Shown piece after piece: positions 17,422 through 26,662 of a DNA stretch of 64,000 nt. Under the pieces are notes generated by a model. The model saw nothing but the letters and a program-made list of their open reading frames with translations, did not search any database and had not been told where the DNA came from. Origin of the DNA: Streptomyces sp. CNQ-509 (GTDB lineage: Bacteria > Actinomycetota > Actinomycetes > Streptomycetales > Streptomycetaceae); contig NZ_CP011492.1 in the NCBI RefSeq assembly GCF_001011035.1, positions 5,253,001 to 5,317,000 of the forward strand, in the 5' to 3' direction. How positions within the stretch are numbered: the first letter of the stretch is position 1; each line of letters starts with the position of its first letter. The translations under genes were made by a program, and so were the position numbers.

Positions 17422-19131
17422 CTACTCGGCGCCGCGTGCTTCCCGGAGTAGTTCCCATCCGGCCTCGGCCGCCTCCCCGGCCACGGCACGCGGGTCGCCC
17501 TCGCCGGCCAGGACCTTGTACTCGGTATGTCCGAGGAGTTGCCACGCCGCGCGCATCTCCGGCCACGACGGCATCACTTGGCCGTCGTCACATTGACCGA
17601 TGTACGGACGCAGGATCGCGTCCCGGGCGGCGACGGTGCCCATCGCCTCCTCCTGTACGGGTACCAGCTGCTGAAGCTTGTTGAGGTCTTCACCCGCGTC
17701 CGGCCGGGACAGATAGGAGGTCACCAGGTCGCGTGCCGCGGGAACGTTCGGTGCGTCCCGGTAGATGTAGAAGCCGTACACCGAGACCATCGACACGGCT
17801 TGCCTGTCACCCAGCGGAGGTACCGCGGCGACGCTCACGTCCATGCGCTGGTCCTTGATCGCGGCGAGGGCACGTGACGAGCAGACCAGAAACGGGGCGC
17901 GGCCCTCCAGGAAGAGTGGTAAGGCTTCCGCGCGGCCGATGTCCGGGTTCAGCGCGCCGCTCCCGCCCGGGCCGGTGCCGAGCTTGCTCAGCCGGACGAA
18001 CGCGTTCACGAAGTTCTCGCGCCACGCCGAGATGTCCTCGAACCTGTCGGCGCCGCCCGCTTCGGAGGGAGTCCTGCGCAGGCCGAAGAACGTCCCGCCG
18101 CTGCTGGAGAACAGTGGCCACATGTGGTACGGGTCGCCGGCATTCCCCGCTGGGTCAGGGGAGCCGACCTGGAGCGCGACTCCGGCACCGTCCGCGATCC
18201 CTTTGGCCGCGACGGCTGCGTTACCGGCGCGGACGGTCTCGTCGAACGCCGTCGGCATCGGACCGTTGCCCGCAAGCGCGTTGTTGCGGATCAGAGCCAC
18301 GCTGTCGAAGACGTACGGTATCGCGTAGAGCTGTTCCTGGCTGGTGAGCGCTTCCACAGCGACAGGGGAGATCCGGGCCAGCCCTGCGGGGCTGAACGGC
18401 GGCTCGAGTACCGAGCCTTCCCGTACGACGCGCCCGATCCAGTCATGCGGCCCGGCCACCACGTCCGGAACATGGTAGCCGCGTGGTGGGCGGCCAGTCG
18501 CGACGAGTCGTGTGAACGCTTCCTCCAGCGCCTCGGTGCGGTCGAACGACTCCACCCTGACAGAGACCGCGTACGTTCTGCGGAAGGGACTGGAACTCCC
18601 GAAGTATTTCGCGAGCGTGCGAGCCCGGGTCCGCTCCGCCCAGACCACCAGCGACCGCACCCGGTCGAGCCGCTCTTCGTTCCGGGACCAGTAGCCTTTG
18701 CCGTCCCGGAAGGTGATCTGTACGTCGTGCGGTGTGCCGTGATGCCTGGTCGAGGCATCCGCGGGAGACGGCCTGGCCTTCACCGACCGGTGGACGTCGT
18801 CGCTCGGCCACAGATGCTCGTCGCCCGCCTTGAGGACGGCGATGTCTTTGCGGGCCGTACGCAGGTGCGAGCCGCAGGTGACGGTGACGACCAGCTTCTG
18901 GAACGTGGCCGTGGACTCGTTGAGGACGAGGGCTCCTGTCGAGTCGGGGCCCGAATCGACCTGCCAGCCGATCTTGAGGCTTTTCGCCCGCACCGTCCGT
19001 TGGTTGGAACGGATGACTCGTGTGAGAGCGACGACTCCTGTGATCGCGGTACAGACGGCGACGACGGTGGAGGCAACGACTTCGATGTTGCTCAGGAACG
19101 GCAACACCGCCGCGTAGTCAAGTGACCGCAT
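17422..19131 (-). CDS. membrane-anchored protein with extracellular solute-binding-like domain
   Basis: 569 aa from ATG 19131 (MRSLDYAAVLP); ATG 19152 is seven codons upstream. One N-terminal membrane helix (IEVVASTVVAVCTAITGVVA, about residues 15-34) is followed by about 150 residues of unfamiliar, partly beta-rich sequence (FQKLVVTVTCGSHLRTARKD). A MalE-type solute-binding module begins near 190: RTYAVSVRVESFDRTEALEE, DVVAGPHDWIGRVVREGSVL, LYAIPYVFDSVALIRNNALA and ARDLVTSYLSRPDAG. There is no lipobox and no permease or ATPase gene nearby. It may be a sensor that has borrowed a binding-protein fold rather than a transporter component; the ligand is unknown. Confidence 0.7.
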   Translation of the reverse strand: MRSLDYAAVLPFLSNIEVVASTVVAVCTAITGVVALTRVIRSNQRTVRAKSLKIGWQVDSGPDSTGALVLNESTATFQKLVVTVTCGSHLRTARKDIAVLKAGDEHLWPSDDVHRSVKARPSPADASTRHHGTPHDVQITFRDGKGYWSRNEERLDRVRSLVVWAERTRARTLAKYFGSSSPFRRTYAVSVRVESFDRTEALEEAFTRLVATGRPPRGYHVPDVVAGPHDWIGRVVREGSVLEPPFSPAGLARISPVAVEALTSQEQLYAIPYVFDSVALIRNNALAGNGPMPTAFDETVRAGNAAVAAKGIADGAGVALQVGSPDPAGNAGDPYHMWPLFSSSGGTFFGLRRTPSEAGGADRFEDISAWRENFVNAFVRLSKLGTGPGGSGALNPDIGRAEALPLFLEGRAPFLVCSSRALAAIKDQRMDVSVAAVPPLGDRQAVSMVSVYGFYIYRDAPNVPAARDLVTSYLSRPDAGEDLNKLQQLVPVQEEAMGTVAARDAILRPYIGQCDDGQVMPSWPEMRAAWQLLGHTEYKVLAGEGDPRAVAGEAAEAGWELLREARGAE

Positions 19132-19164
19132 TGCCGCACCATACCCAGGCACCTGCGTCTTCGC

Positions 19165-19262
19165 GAGAAGTCCGGGGCCGGAAGCCGGCCCTGCCGTACA
19201 TCTGGCGCTTGATCAGGTTGGTCTTGTCGTTGACGCCACGGCGCGCCCAGCGGCTGCGTGCG
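19165..19262 (-). pseudogene. ISL3-type transposase C-terminal remnant
   Basis: The minus strand reads RWARRGVNDKTNLIKRQMYG followed by RAGF, the typical C-terminal signature of ISL3-family transposases (GVNNKTKLIKRQMYGRAGF). Nothing else of the transposase or its ends is visible, so it is a relic of about 100 bp between two genes. Confidence 0.65.
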
Positions 19263-19386
19263 GGGTTCACCGCGGTCCGGTCGGTGTGGACATACCCTGA
19301 ACCTCCAGGTGTTCGGCAACCGGCCCGTGCCGTACGTCCGGTCGCCGCGCCCTGCGCCGAGCCCGCCCGGAGCCCTGGAGGAGCGC

Positions 19387-20301
19387 ATGTCCCTCGCCGT
19401 CGTGGTCGGTGCCGGTGGCACCGGTGTGGCCACCGCACGTCTGCTCGCCGACGCCGGCCACCGCGTCCGCCTCGTCACCCGCGGGGGCGGCGGGCCCGAG
19501 CACCCGGCGATCGAGCGCGTGGCCGCCGACGCCGCCGACGCCGACCGGCTCTCGGAGGTCGCCCGGGGCGCCGCCACCCTGTTCAACTGCGCCGCCCCGC
19601 CGTACCACACCTGGCCCAAGGCCCTCCCGCCGCTGGCCGAAGGGCTGCTCACCGCGGCGGAACGCACCGGCGCCGACTACGTCATGCTCGACAACCTCTA
19701 CGCCTACGGGCCGGTCGAAGGCCCCATGACCGAGGACCTGCCCCTGGCCCCCTCCAGCGTCAAGGGCCGCGTCCGGGCCGAGGTCTGGCGGCAGGCCGAC
19801 GCCGCGCACGAGGCCGGCCGGGTGCGCGTGACGACCGTACGGGCCTCGGACTTCATCGGCGCCGGGGCGTACTCCGTCATCACCGTCACCGTCGCGCCCA
19901 AGGTGCTGGCCGGCAAGCCCGCGCCGGTGCCCGCCGACCTGGACGCCCCGCACAGTTGGACGGCCACCCGGGACGCCGCCCGGGCGCTGGTGGCGGTCGC
20001 GCAGGACGAGCGGGCCTGGGGCCGCGTCTGGCACGCGCCCACCGCTGCGCCTCTCTCCGTACGCGAACTGGCCGCGCGCCTGGCCCGGCTGGCGGAGGTA
20101 CGCGAGCCGCGGTTGCGCGCGATGCCGGCCTGGCTGCTCCGCGCCGGCGGGCTCTTCTCGCCGGTGGTACGGGAACTGCCGGAGATGCAGTACCAGTTCC
20201 AGCAGCCGTTCGTCCTGGACTCGTCCCGTATCGAGGAGACGTTCGGCCTCCACCCCACCCCGCTCGACGACGTGCTCCGGGAGATGATCGCGGCCGGCTG
20301 A
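19387..20301 (+). CDS. NAD(P)-dependent epimerase/dehydratase-like SDR protein
   Basis: 304 aa from ATG 19387 with GGAGGAG 3 nt upstream. An N-terminal Rossmann motif (VVVGAGGTGVATARLLADAG) is followed by RVAADAADADRLSEVARGAA and TLFNCAAPPYHTWPKALPPL. The active-site-like region DNLYAYGPVEGPMTEDLPLA carries the Tyr of atypical/extended SDRs, and VRASDFIGAGAY follows. The substrate is not predictable. It is a single gene, convergent with the psp operon, with a short shared hairpin at the end. Confidence 0.85.
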   Translation: MSLAVVVGAGGTGVATARLLADAGHRVRLVTRGGGGPEHPAIERVAADAADADRLSEVARGAATLFNCAAPPYHTWPKALPPLAEGLLTAAERTGADYVMLDNLYAYGPVEGPMTEDLPLAPSSVKGRVRAEVWRQADAAHEAGRVRVTTVRASDFIGAGAYSVITVTVAPKVLAGKPAPVPADLDAPHSWTATRDAARALVAVAQDERAWGRVWHAPTAAPLSVRELAARLARLAEVREPRLRAMPAWLLRAGGLFSPVVRELPEMQYQFQQPFVLDSSRIEETFGLHPTPLDDVLREMIAAG

Positions 20302-20311
20302 ACGCGGCGGT

Positions 20312-20326
20312 GGGCCTCACAGGCCC
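20312..20326. terminator. short bidirectional hairpin
   Basis: GGGCCT (20312-20317), CAC, AGGCCC (20321-20326) lies between the convergent epimerase-like gene and pspAB and includes the pspAB stop codon. It is short, so evidence as a terminator is modest. Confidence 0.4.
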
Positions 20327-20895
20327 GGGGCGCCCCAGAGCGGGAACCAGCGGGTCAGGTCCTCCTCGACACGCAGGTCATCCTTGACCACGGCCTTGAC
20401 CTGGAGTTCCAGCGGGTTGTCCCGTTTCTCGCCGGACAGCGGGGCGAAGGGGTAGAAGGTGCCCCGCTTGTAGAGGTAGACCAGCGCCAGGGAGCGCATC
20501 TCAACGTCGTGGAAGGTGACCAGGGAGCAGAGGAGCTGCGGCCCGAAGCCGCTGTCCTCCAGCGCCGAGTTCACCGCGTGCAGGTCGCCGACCAGCGCGG
20601 GCAGGTCGTCCGGGGTGCGGCGGGAGAGCAGCCAGGAGTACCCGTAGTCGTCGCGGCTGAACTCGACCGGCGCGCCGGCCCGTTCGGAGTCGGCGTCCAG
20701 CAGGGCCCGTACCTCCTGCTGGACCTGCGCGAAGGCCCCGCCCTCGATGGACGCGAAGCACACCGAGCCCGCGCCGGTCGGGGTGAAGCCGACGGCCGCC
20801 TGGAGCGTGATCGCCGCGGAGGGGAGCCCGAAGAGCTGGTCGAGGTCGGGCTTGACCGGCTTGGACCGGCCGAAGAGGGAGTCAAGGAAGCCCAC
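20317..20895 (-). CDS. pspAB: PspA-associated protein PspAB
   Basis: 192 aa, MGFLDSLFGRSKPVKPDLDQ, with FSRDDYGYSWLLSRRTPDDL and ALVYLYKRGTFYPFAPLSGE; this is the actinobacterial PspAB family. It is the last gene of pspA-pspAA-htpX-pspAB, 6 bp after htpX. The role is uncharacterised; the genomic link to PspA and HtpX implies envelope-stress maintenance. Confidence 0.88.
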   Translation of the reverse strand: MGFLDSLFGRSKPVKPDLDQLFGLPSAAITLQAAVGFTPTGAGSVCFASIEGGAFAQVQQEVRALLDADSERAGAPVEFSRDDYGYSWLLSRRTPDDLPALVGDLHAVNSALEDSGFGPQLLCSLVTFHDVEMRSLALVYLYKRGTFYPFAPLSGEKRDNPLELQVKAVVKDDLRVEEDLTRWFPLWGAPGL

Positions 20896-20901
20896 GAGGT
20901 C

Positions 20902-21831
20902 TCAGCTCCTTCCCGCGGCGTCCCCGCCGCCTCCGGGCTCGCCCAGTTCGGCGGAGATCCCCGCGAGGGCCTCCAGACGGCGCTCCAGGGTGGGGTGGGT
21001 GGAGAACAGGTTGGCCATCGCGGTGCCCGGGCGGATGGCGGGGGTGAAGAAGAACGCGTTGAACGCCTGGGAGGTGCGCAGATCCTGGGTGGGGATACGG
21101 GCGATGTCCCCGCTGATCTTGGTGAGGGCCGACGCCAGCGCGGAGGGCTTGGCGGTCAGCATGGCCCCGGCGCGGTCGGCGGCGAGCTCGCGGTAGCGCG
21201 AGAGGGCGCGGATGAGCACGAAACTGACCGCGTAGACGACCGCCGAGACGGCCATCACCGCCGCGAGGATGACGATGGTGTTCTGGTCGCGCGAGCGTCC
21301 GCCGAAGATCTGGGAGTAGAAGGCGAAGCGGACGACGAGTCCCGCGATCACACCCAGGAACGAGGCGATGGTGATCACCGCCACGTCGCGGTGCGCGATG
21401 TGGGACAGCTCGTGGGCGAGGACGCCTTCGAGCTCCTCGGTCGTCAGGCGGCGCTGCAGTCCCTTGGTGACGCAGACGACGGCGTGGTCGGCGTTGCGGC
21501 CGGTGGCGAAGGCGTTCGGCAGGTCCATCCCGGAGACGGCCACCCGGGGCTTGGGCATGTCCGCGGTGGCGCACAGCCGGTCGATGATGCCGTGCAACTG
21601 GGGTTCTTCCTCGGGCGTGACGAATCTGCCGTGCATCGCGTACAGGGCGATCCGGTCCGAGAACCAGTACTGCAGCGCCAGCACCCCGACGGCGATGACC
21701 ACCACCAGCACGACGGACTTGAGCAGTGCGATCAGCGCGGCGACGAAGGCCACGTACACCAGCCCGAGCAGGAACATCGTGACCACCATGCGGGTGGTCA
21801 GGCGCCGGTCGGGCTCAAAGCGGCTGCGCAT
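20902..21831 (-). CDS. htpX: zinc metalloprotease HtpX
   Basis: 309 aa with N-terminal membrane helices (MVVTMFLLGLVYVAFVAALI and VVLVVVIAVGVLALQYWF), then the catalytic HEXXH motif EGVLAHELSHIAHRDVAVIT, and more helices (VITIASFLGVIAGLVVRFAF, AAVMAVSAVVYAVSFVLI). The third zinc ligand is expected in YRELAADRAGAMLT. HtpX is an M48 membrane protease that degrades misfolded membrane proteins. Its place in the psp operon agrees with envelope quality control. Confidence 0.94.
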   Translation of the reverse strand: MRSRFEPDRRLTTRMVVTMFLLGLVYVAFVAALIALLKSVVLVVVIAVGVLALQYWFSDRIALYAMHGRFVTPEEEPQLHGIIDRLCATADMPKPRVAVSGMDLPNAFATGRNADHAVVCVTKGLQRRLTTEELEGVLAHELSHIAHRDVAVITIASFLGVIAGLVVRFAFYSQIFGGRSRDQNTIVILAAVMAVSAVVYAVSFVLIRALSRYRELAADRAGAMLTAKPSALASALTKISGDIARIPTQDLRTSQAFNAFFFTPAIRPGTAMANLFSTHPTLERRLEALAGISAELGEPGGGGDAAGRS

Positions 21832-21837
21832 CAGTCC

Positions 21838-22116
21838 TCACCCCGGGATCAGACCATCGTCGGAAAGCAGGTGCCTCACCTGCGTGAGGCTGGTGCCCTC
21901 GTCGGGCAGTACCAGGTCGGACGGCGTGATCTCCTCGTCCGGCAGCGGCCGGCCCAGGCTGCGTACGACGTCCAGAAGCGAGGACAGAGCGGTACCGAAC
22001 GCTCCCTCGTCACCCGCGTCCGCGGCCGACTGGAGGGCGGCGTCCAGATGGTTGAGCCGGTCCAGGTGCTGGTCGGCGACCTCGTACTGGCCCTCGCCGA
22101 GAATCCGGATGATCAC
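21838..22116 (-). CDS. pspAA: PspA-associated protein PspAA
   Basis: 92 aa, MIIRILGEGQYEVADQHLDR, ending LTQVRHLLSDDGLIPG. This matches the small PspAA family that accompanies PspA in actinobacteria and archaea and is thought to bind it. Its ATG overlaps the pspA stop (ATGA), so translation is coupled. Confidence 0.88.
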   Translation of the reverse strand: MIIRILGEGQYEVADQHLDRLNHLDAALQSAADAGDEGAFGTALSSLLDVVRSLGRPLPDEEITPSDLVLPDEGTSLTQVRHLLSDDGLIPG

Positions 22117-22889
22117 GACGTCGCCTCCTCGTCCGAGCCGCCCCCGGCGGCGCCGGGATCTCCCTTCTCCTCCGGGGCGGAACCGGCGGGCAACTGCGCC
22201 TTCATCCGGGCCAGCTCGATCTCCACGTCCTGATCCGCACCCACGCGCTCGAGCTCGGTCTCGATGTCGTCCCGGCCTCCCGGCAGCGTGGCGTCCTCCA
22301 GCGCCCCGGAATCGATCAGCTCGTCCAGCGCGCCCGCGCGCGCCTGCATCTGCTCGGTCTTGTCCTGGGCCCGCTGCACGGCGAGGCCGACATCGCCCAT
22401 CTCCTCGCCGACGCCGCTGACGGCCTCGGTGATCCGGGTCTGGGCCTCGGCCGCGGTGTAGGTGGCCTTGATCGTCTCCTTGCGGGTACGGAACGAGTCC
22501 ACCTTCGCCTGGAGGCGCTGCGAGGCCAGGGTCAGCTTTTCTTCCTCCGCCTGCAGCGCCGTCTGCTGATCCTGCAGATCGGCGATCTGCGAGGCCGCGG
22601 TGGTACGGCGGGTGAGCGCCTCGCGGGCCAGGTCCTCCCGGCCGACCGCGAGCGCCTGCTGTGCCTGGCCCTCCAGCTTGTCCGTGGACTGCCGCAACTG
22701 GTCCGCCTGCAGCTCGATGCGTTTGCGGCTGGTGGCGACGTCGGCCAGACCGCGCCGTACCTTCTGCAGCATCTCCAACTGCTGCTGGTATGAGTAGTCC
22801 AGGACTTCACGCGGGTCCTCGGCCCGGTCGAGCGCCTTGTTGGCCTTGATCCGGAACAGGTCGCCGATACGCTTGGTGATGCCGGTCAT
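22113..22889 (-). CDS. pspA: phage shock protein A (PspA/IM30)
   Basis: 258 aa from ATG 22889, preceded by GAGGAGGGCGG. The N-terminal amphipathic helix TGITKRIGDLFRIKANKALD is followed by long coiled coils (LDYSYQQQLEMLQKVRRGLA, ALQAEEEKLTLASQRLQAKV, FRTRKETIKATYTAAEAQ) and an acidic, Gly/Ser-rich tail. PspA assembles ESCRT-III-like polymers on stressed membranes. First gene of the operon; its promoter lies in the 22890-23060 region. Confidence 0.95.
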   Translation of the reverse strand: MTGITKRIGDLFRIKANKALDRAEDPREVLDYSYQQQLEMLQKVRRGLADVATSRKRIELQADQLRQSTDKLEGQAQQALAVGREDLAREALTRRTTAASQIADLQDQQTALQAEEEKLTLASQRLQAKVDSFRTRKETIKATYTAAEAQTRITEAVSGVGEEMGDVGLAVQRAQDKTEQMQARAGALDELIDSGALEDATLPGGRDDIETELERVGADQDVEIELARMKAQLPAGSAPEEKGDPGAAGGGSDEEATS

Positions 22890-23220
22890 GAGACCGCCCT
22901 CCTCTCGCCTCTCGACTTCGCTTGACGCGCGAGAGACAGGCCGGGCGATTGCGCATACGCGCGCGGTGAGCCTGCCGCGTGGGGCCACAACCCCGACCAT
23001 GGCACTTCCATTGTGCCGCACCTGCGCGGTCCGGCATCTTCACCGGCTGTGGGCGGGGGTGTAGGGGCGGACGCCGGGCTTCGCCCTGGGCGGCGGGGGC
23101 GCTACGCAGAGTGAGGGAAGCGCGTGGAGGAAGGCGTGCCTTGCGTACGGAGCCGCCGGGCGGGGGCGGCTCCGTACGCGACGGGACGCGACGGGACGCG
23201 ACGGGACGGCGGGACGGGGC

Positions 23221-23799
23221 TCAGTCCGTGATGAACCACTCGTCCTTGAGGTACCCCATGGTGCGCCTGCCGAGTTCGCTGTCGGAGAAGGTGACGGAGG
23301 CCCTGATCGCTTCTGCGGGAATCTCGACCCTGTCGGAGGCGAGCACGGTGACGCCCTGCGGGTCGACGGTGGCGGTCCTCAGGGCCTCCTTCTGCTCCGG
23401 CGAGATCATCTGGAACATGGCGAGGAACGCCGTCGTGCACGGGCCGACGCCCTCGGCCTCCCCCTTCTCGGCGGCGGGCCCGGCGACCTCGCAGACGGTG
23501 TCGACGTCCTCACGGCCCACGGCGTGGAGGTACACCTCGTACCGCTCGATCGCGCCCTCCTTCGTCTTGGGCGCGGGCCCGTCGCCGGCCGGAAGGGCGG
23601 ACGGCTTCTCGCTCGGGGCGGACGGGGACGGGTCGCCCGCGGGCTTCTCGACCCCCGTGGACGCGGACGGCTCCGACACCTCCGACGCTCGCGGGGCCTT
23701 CGCGTCCGAGTCGTCCTTCGCCTTGCCCGGACCACACGCGCACGCGACCAGGGCCACACACCCCGCCAACGCCACGCTCACCATCGTCCGAGCCCTCAC
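23221..23799 (-). CDS. putative secreted lipoprotein
   Basis: 192 aa, with signal peptide MRARTMVSVALAGCVALVAC and a lipobox-like LVAC around residue 20. A Pro/Ser/Ala-rich linker (about 25-75) leads to a 110-residue folded domain (EGAIERYEVYLHAVGREDVD, CEVAGPAAEKGEAEGVGPC, TVDPQGVTVLASDRVEIPAE) with two Cys that could pair. The overall shape resembles NTF2-like extracellular lipoproteins of Streptomyces, but no specific function is visible. It is monocistronic. Confidence 0.8.
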   Translation of the reverse strand: MRARTMVSVALAGCVALVACACGPGKAKDDSDAKAPRASEVSEPSASTGVEKPAGDPSPSAPSEKPSALPAGDGPAPKTKEGAIERYEVYLHAVGREDVDTVCEVAGPAAEKGEAEGVGPCTTAFLAMFQMISPEQKEALRTATVDPQGVTVLASDRVEIPAEAIRASVTFSDSELGRRTMGYLKDEWFITD

Positions 23800-23934
23800 G
23801 GGTCCCCCTCAGCATCAGCCGGCAACACAAGGAGGTCACGCAGCCCGGGCCGGAACGGTTCCGGCTGAGCCGGAGCAATACCGGCCAGGACCACGAGGGG
23901 GCGCACCGACCGCGCCCGGCCCGCCGGGCCGGCC

Positions 23935-25443
23935 TCAGTGCTCGCAGAGGGAGAACTCCCGCTCGTAGAGCTGTTCGTTGTGTTCGTCGACGAAGAACTT
24001 GCGTTCGTGCATGAGCTGTTCGCGGTGGGCCCTGGCCTCCTCCAGCGTCATGGTCGACGTGTCGGCCCAGGGCTGCTGCGGCGGCACATCGGACGTCGAG
24101 ACGACGGTCGTCTCCGGGTCGACCAGGAAGAACACGAGAATCTTGCGATGCCCCGGGCGGGTGGGGTCCGCGAGGCGGAACTCGCCGACGCGGTGCTGGA
24201 GGATGTTCGGGAAGGCCAGGCAGCGGCCGGCGGGGGTGGCTGCGGAGCCGAGTACCTGGTTCAGCGCGTCCTCGTCCTCCAGGCCGTAGACCTCGCGCAC
24301 GCCGTTGTCGTCGTTCTGCTCGTAGCCCGGCTGGTCGAGGGCCGCCCGGAAGCTCAGCCGGCTTTCTGTGATGTTCTCGCTGTCCCAGTAGTAGATGCCG
24401 GTCGAGACGATCCGCTCGTTCACCATCCCCTCGACGTGCCACGACCCACCGGCGTACTCGGGCCTGTCCGGGGTGAGATGGATCGTGGCCAGCTTGACTA
24501 TGACCTGGAGCCGCCGCCCGCGCAGGTCGACGCGGGCGGAGTCGCCGGGCGGCTCGGGCGGGGTGAAGACCGGCGCGTCCGGGATGACCGGGCTCCGGTT
24601 CTCCCACCAGTCGTCCTGGGCCTGCTCCCAGGCGCGTACGGCCTCCTCGTGGGCCGCCTTGTCGCTGTGATCCTCCTCGTCCGGATACTCCGGCTCGGAG
24701 TCGTACCACCCGTACGGATCCGGCTCGATCCGCAGGGGCCGTGGATGGCGCAGATCGGTGAGCACGTTCTCCAGCAGCGGCAGCAGGCGGGCGAACAGGT
24801 CGGGGAGGACGGCGGCCAGCTCGCGATGGGTCTCGGGGTGGACATTGTTCACGTACGAACGGAAGGCGACCTCGCCGTCGGCACTGACGTCGACGTCGGT
24901 GGGCAGCCACTGGTACTTCTCCGAGAACTCGTACGCCGACCAGCGGTCCGTCGGATTCCGCCAGGCCCGCTCGGGCCCGCCGCTCACCCCGTTCACCAGA
25001 CAGAAGAGCGAGGGATGAACCAGATCCAGCACCTGCCCCTCGGACCCGGGATGCCAGTCCCGCACCTCTTCCGGTACCTCCTCCAGCACCCGGACCGCCT
25101 CCCGCAACCGGGCCCTCAGCCCGTCATCGACCAGCCGGTCCGACTGCCACACCCCATCGACGGCGGAAACCTCCACGCCGTTCCTCCCGTCGCGCAGCGC
25201 CGCGTAATGCGTGAGCTCGGCAAGGACATAACTGACCTGCGCTTCGGTGAGACCCTGGGCGATCGCCTCTTGCGTCCACCTGGCGACGACGCCGGCGTCG
25301 TTCATCTTGTCGAACCACTCCGGCTTCGCCCGAATATGGGCGCTGCACTGCATCATCTCGAGTTCCCGAAGGGTGCGAGGCTTCGCGAACGAGAGGGAAC
25401 GCGATGCCTGGAAGGGCAGCGGGAAAGCAGAAACGCGACTCAA
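23935..25443 (-). CDS. DUF4246 family protein
   Basis: About 502 aa. A TTG start at 25443 is proposed because GGGAGGA lies 9 nt upstream; in-frame extension to 25521 has no better site. Family landmarks: WFDKMNDAGVVARWTQEAIA, HPSLFCLVNGVSGG, YQWLPTDVDVSADGEVAFRS, LQVIVKLATIHLTPDRPEYA, GGSWHVEGMVNERIVSTGIY, CLAFPNILQHRVGEFRLAD and GHRKILVFFLVDP. The HxE and later H in LQHRV resemble the iron-binding facial triad of 2-oxoglutarate dioxygenases, so an oxygenase role is plausible but unproven. The family also occurs in fungi. No linked pathway genes. Confidence 0.85.
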   Translation of the reverse strand: MSRVSAFPLPFQASRSLSFAKPRTLRELEMMQCSAHIRAKPEWFDKMNDAGVVARWTQEAIAQGLTEAQVSYVLAELTHYAALRDGRNGVEVSAVDGVWQSDRLVDDGLRARLREAVRVLEEVPEEVRDWHPGSEGQVLDLVHPSLFCLVNGVSGGPERAWRNPTDRWSAYEFSEKYQWLPTDVDVSADGEVAFRSYVNNVHPETHRELAAVLPDLFARLLPLLENVLTDLRHPRPLRIEPDPYGWYDSEPEYPDEEDHSDKAAHEEAVRAWEQAQDDWWENRSPVIPDAPVFTPPEPPGDSARVDLRGRRLQVIVKLATIHLTPDRPEYAGGSWHVEGMVNERIVSTGIYYWDSENITESRLSFRAALDQPGYEQNDDNGVREVYGLEDEDALNQVLGSAATPAGRCLAFPNILQHRVGEFRLADPTRPGHRKILVFFLVDPETTVVSTSDVPPQQPWADTSTMTLEEARAHREQLMHERKFFVDEHNEQLYEREFSLCEH

Positions 25444-26110
25444 TTCTCTTGATCCTCCCGGTCGATGTGCGGTGGCCGGAAGCGTACGGGACCCCACTGA
25501 CACCCGGCCCCACCCTCCCACCCCCGCAGGTCAGCCAGCAGGGAGCCCACCGCCGCCCCACCTCGCCCCGCACACCGGCGGCCCTCTCGGGGCGGCGGGG
25601 GCCCTCCGGGTGTTCAGAAGTTCGCCGCCCGCGCGGAGGGCCGTCATGACCAGGCTGGCCGCCGCTACGCGGGACGCTCGGGCTCCGGGGGCCGTCGCGC
25701 GCGGCATCGTGGCGACTGTGCCGTCCTGGACATCGGGTGGACCAGTGCATTCGCATGCCTGGCCATTTCCGGTCGAGCAGTGCGCAATGGTCGGCGCAAG
25801 GTGGTCTGGTTTGATCGCTGATTCGTGGCTGCAATTTCAGGGCTCAGGGCACAGCTCGCACGGTGAGACACATCACCACGCCGGAAAGGTGTAGACCGCG
25901 GCTCTGTCGGATTCTCGAACGTACAGTTCGCCGGGCGTTACCGCGGGTTAAGGAGTCGTGCGTGGCGCGGAATCCATGATCGCGGGGCGAAATCGACACG
26001 CTGCTCATGCGTGTTCGCTCATGCGGTCGGGTTGGCTGGGTGCAGCACGTTCATCGGGTGACGAGGGAGTCGCCCGATTCTCCATATCCGCCCCCGCTCG
26101 AAGAGGACCT
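25444..26110. other. long divergent intergenic region
   Basis: About 670 bp between two divergent genes, with no frame carrying coding bias. The right part (25800-26050) is AT-richer and likely holds the promoter of the sigma-factor-like gene. No RNA family was recognised. Confidence 0.4.
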
Positions 26111-26662
26111 ATGACCGAGGAAGTCCCCGCAGAGGATCACAGCAGCCCGGTGACGCACGCCATGCTGCACGTCCCGCCCGTGTGCGAGGCGCTGTACCTC
26201 GCCAACGCGGACGCCTACTTCACCTACGCCCAGTACTGGCTCGACGACGAGACCGCGGAAGAGGCGATCCACCTGGCGTTCCATCAGATCCGCAACCGCT
26301 GGGAGGAACTGGGCCGGCACGGCGATCTGCGGCAGCAGGCGTGGGCGATCCTGCGCCGGGTTGTCGCCTCGTACGTCGAGGAGTCGGCGGTGCGGCGCGA
26401 GATCGCGCACGTGCTGGCCGTGTACCAGGAACTTCTGGAGCAGCAGCACGCGGGCGTCGGGCTCTACGAGGCGATAGCGAAGCTCTCGCCGCGGCAGTTC
26501 GACGTGGTGGTCCTGCGCTACCTGTGCAAGTTCCCCACCGAGCGGATCGCCTGGTACCTGGGTGTCACGGCCAGCACCGTCGACTACCACTGCCGTCGCG
26601 CCACGAAGCGCCTGGAGCGGGATCTCGCGCAGTTGCTGAAGAAGGACGGGGACACGAAGTGA
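26111..26662 (+). CDS. sigma-70 family (ECF-like) RNA polymerase sigma factor
   Basis: 183 aa from ATG 26111 (GAAGAGGACC upstream). A region-2-like helix set (ANADAYFTYAQYWLDDETAE, EAIHLAFHQIRNRWEEL) precedes a clear sigma region 4 HTH: LSPRQFDVVVLRYLCKFPTE, RIAWYLGVTASTVDYHCRRA, TKRLERDLAQLL. Region 2 is degenerate compared with normal ECF factors, so it may be a regulator using the sigma-4 HTH. Its stop overlaps the following GTG, indicating that the next gene is its functional partner. Confidence 0.8.
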   Translation: MTEEVPAEDHSSPVTHAMLHVPPVCEALYLANADAYFTYAQYWLDDETAEEAIHLAFHQIRNRWEELGRHGDLRQQAWAILRRVVASYVEESAVRREIAHVLAVYQELLEQQHAGVGLYEAIAKLSPRQFDVVVLRYLCKFPTERIAWYLGVTASTVDYHCRRATKRLERDLAQLLKKDGDTK

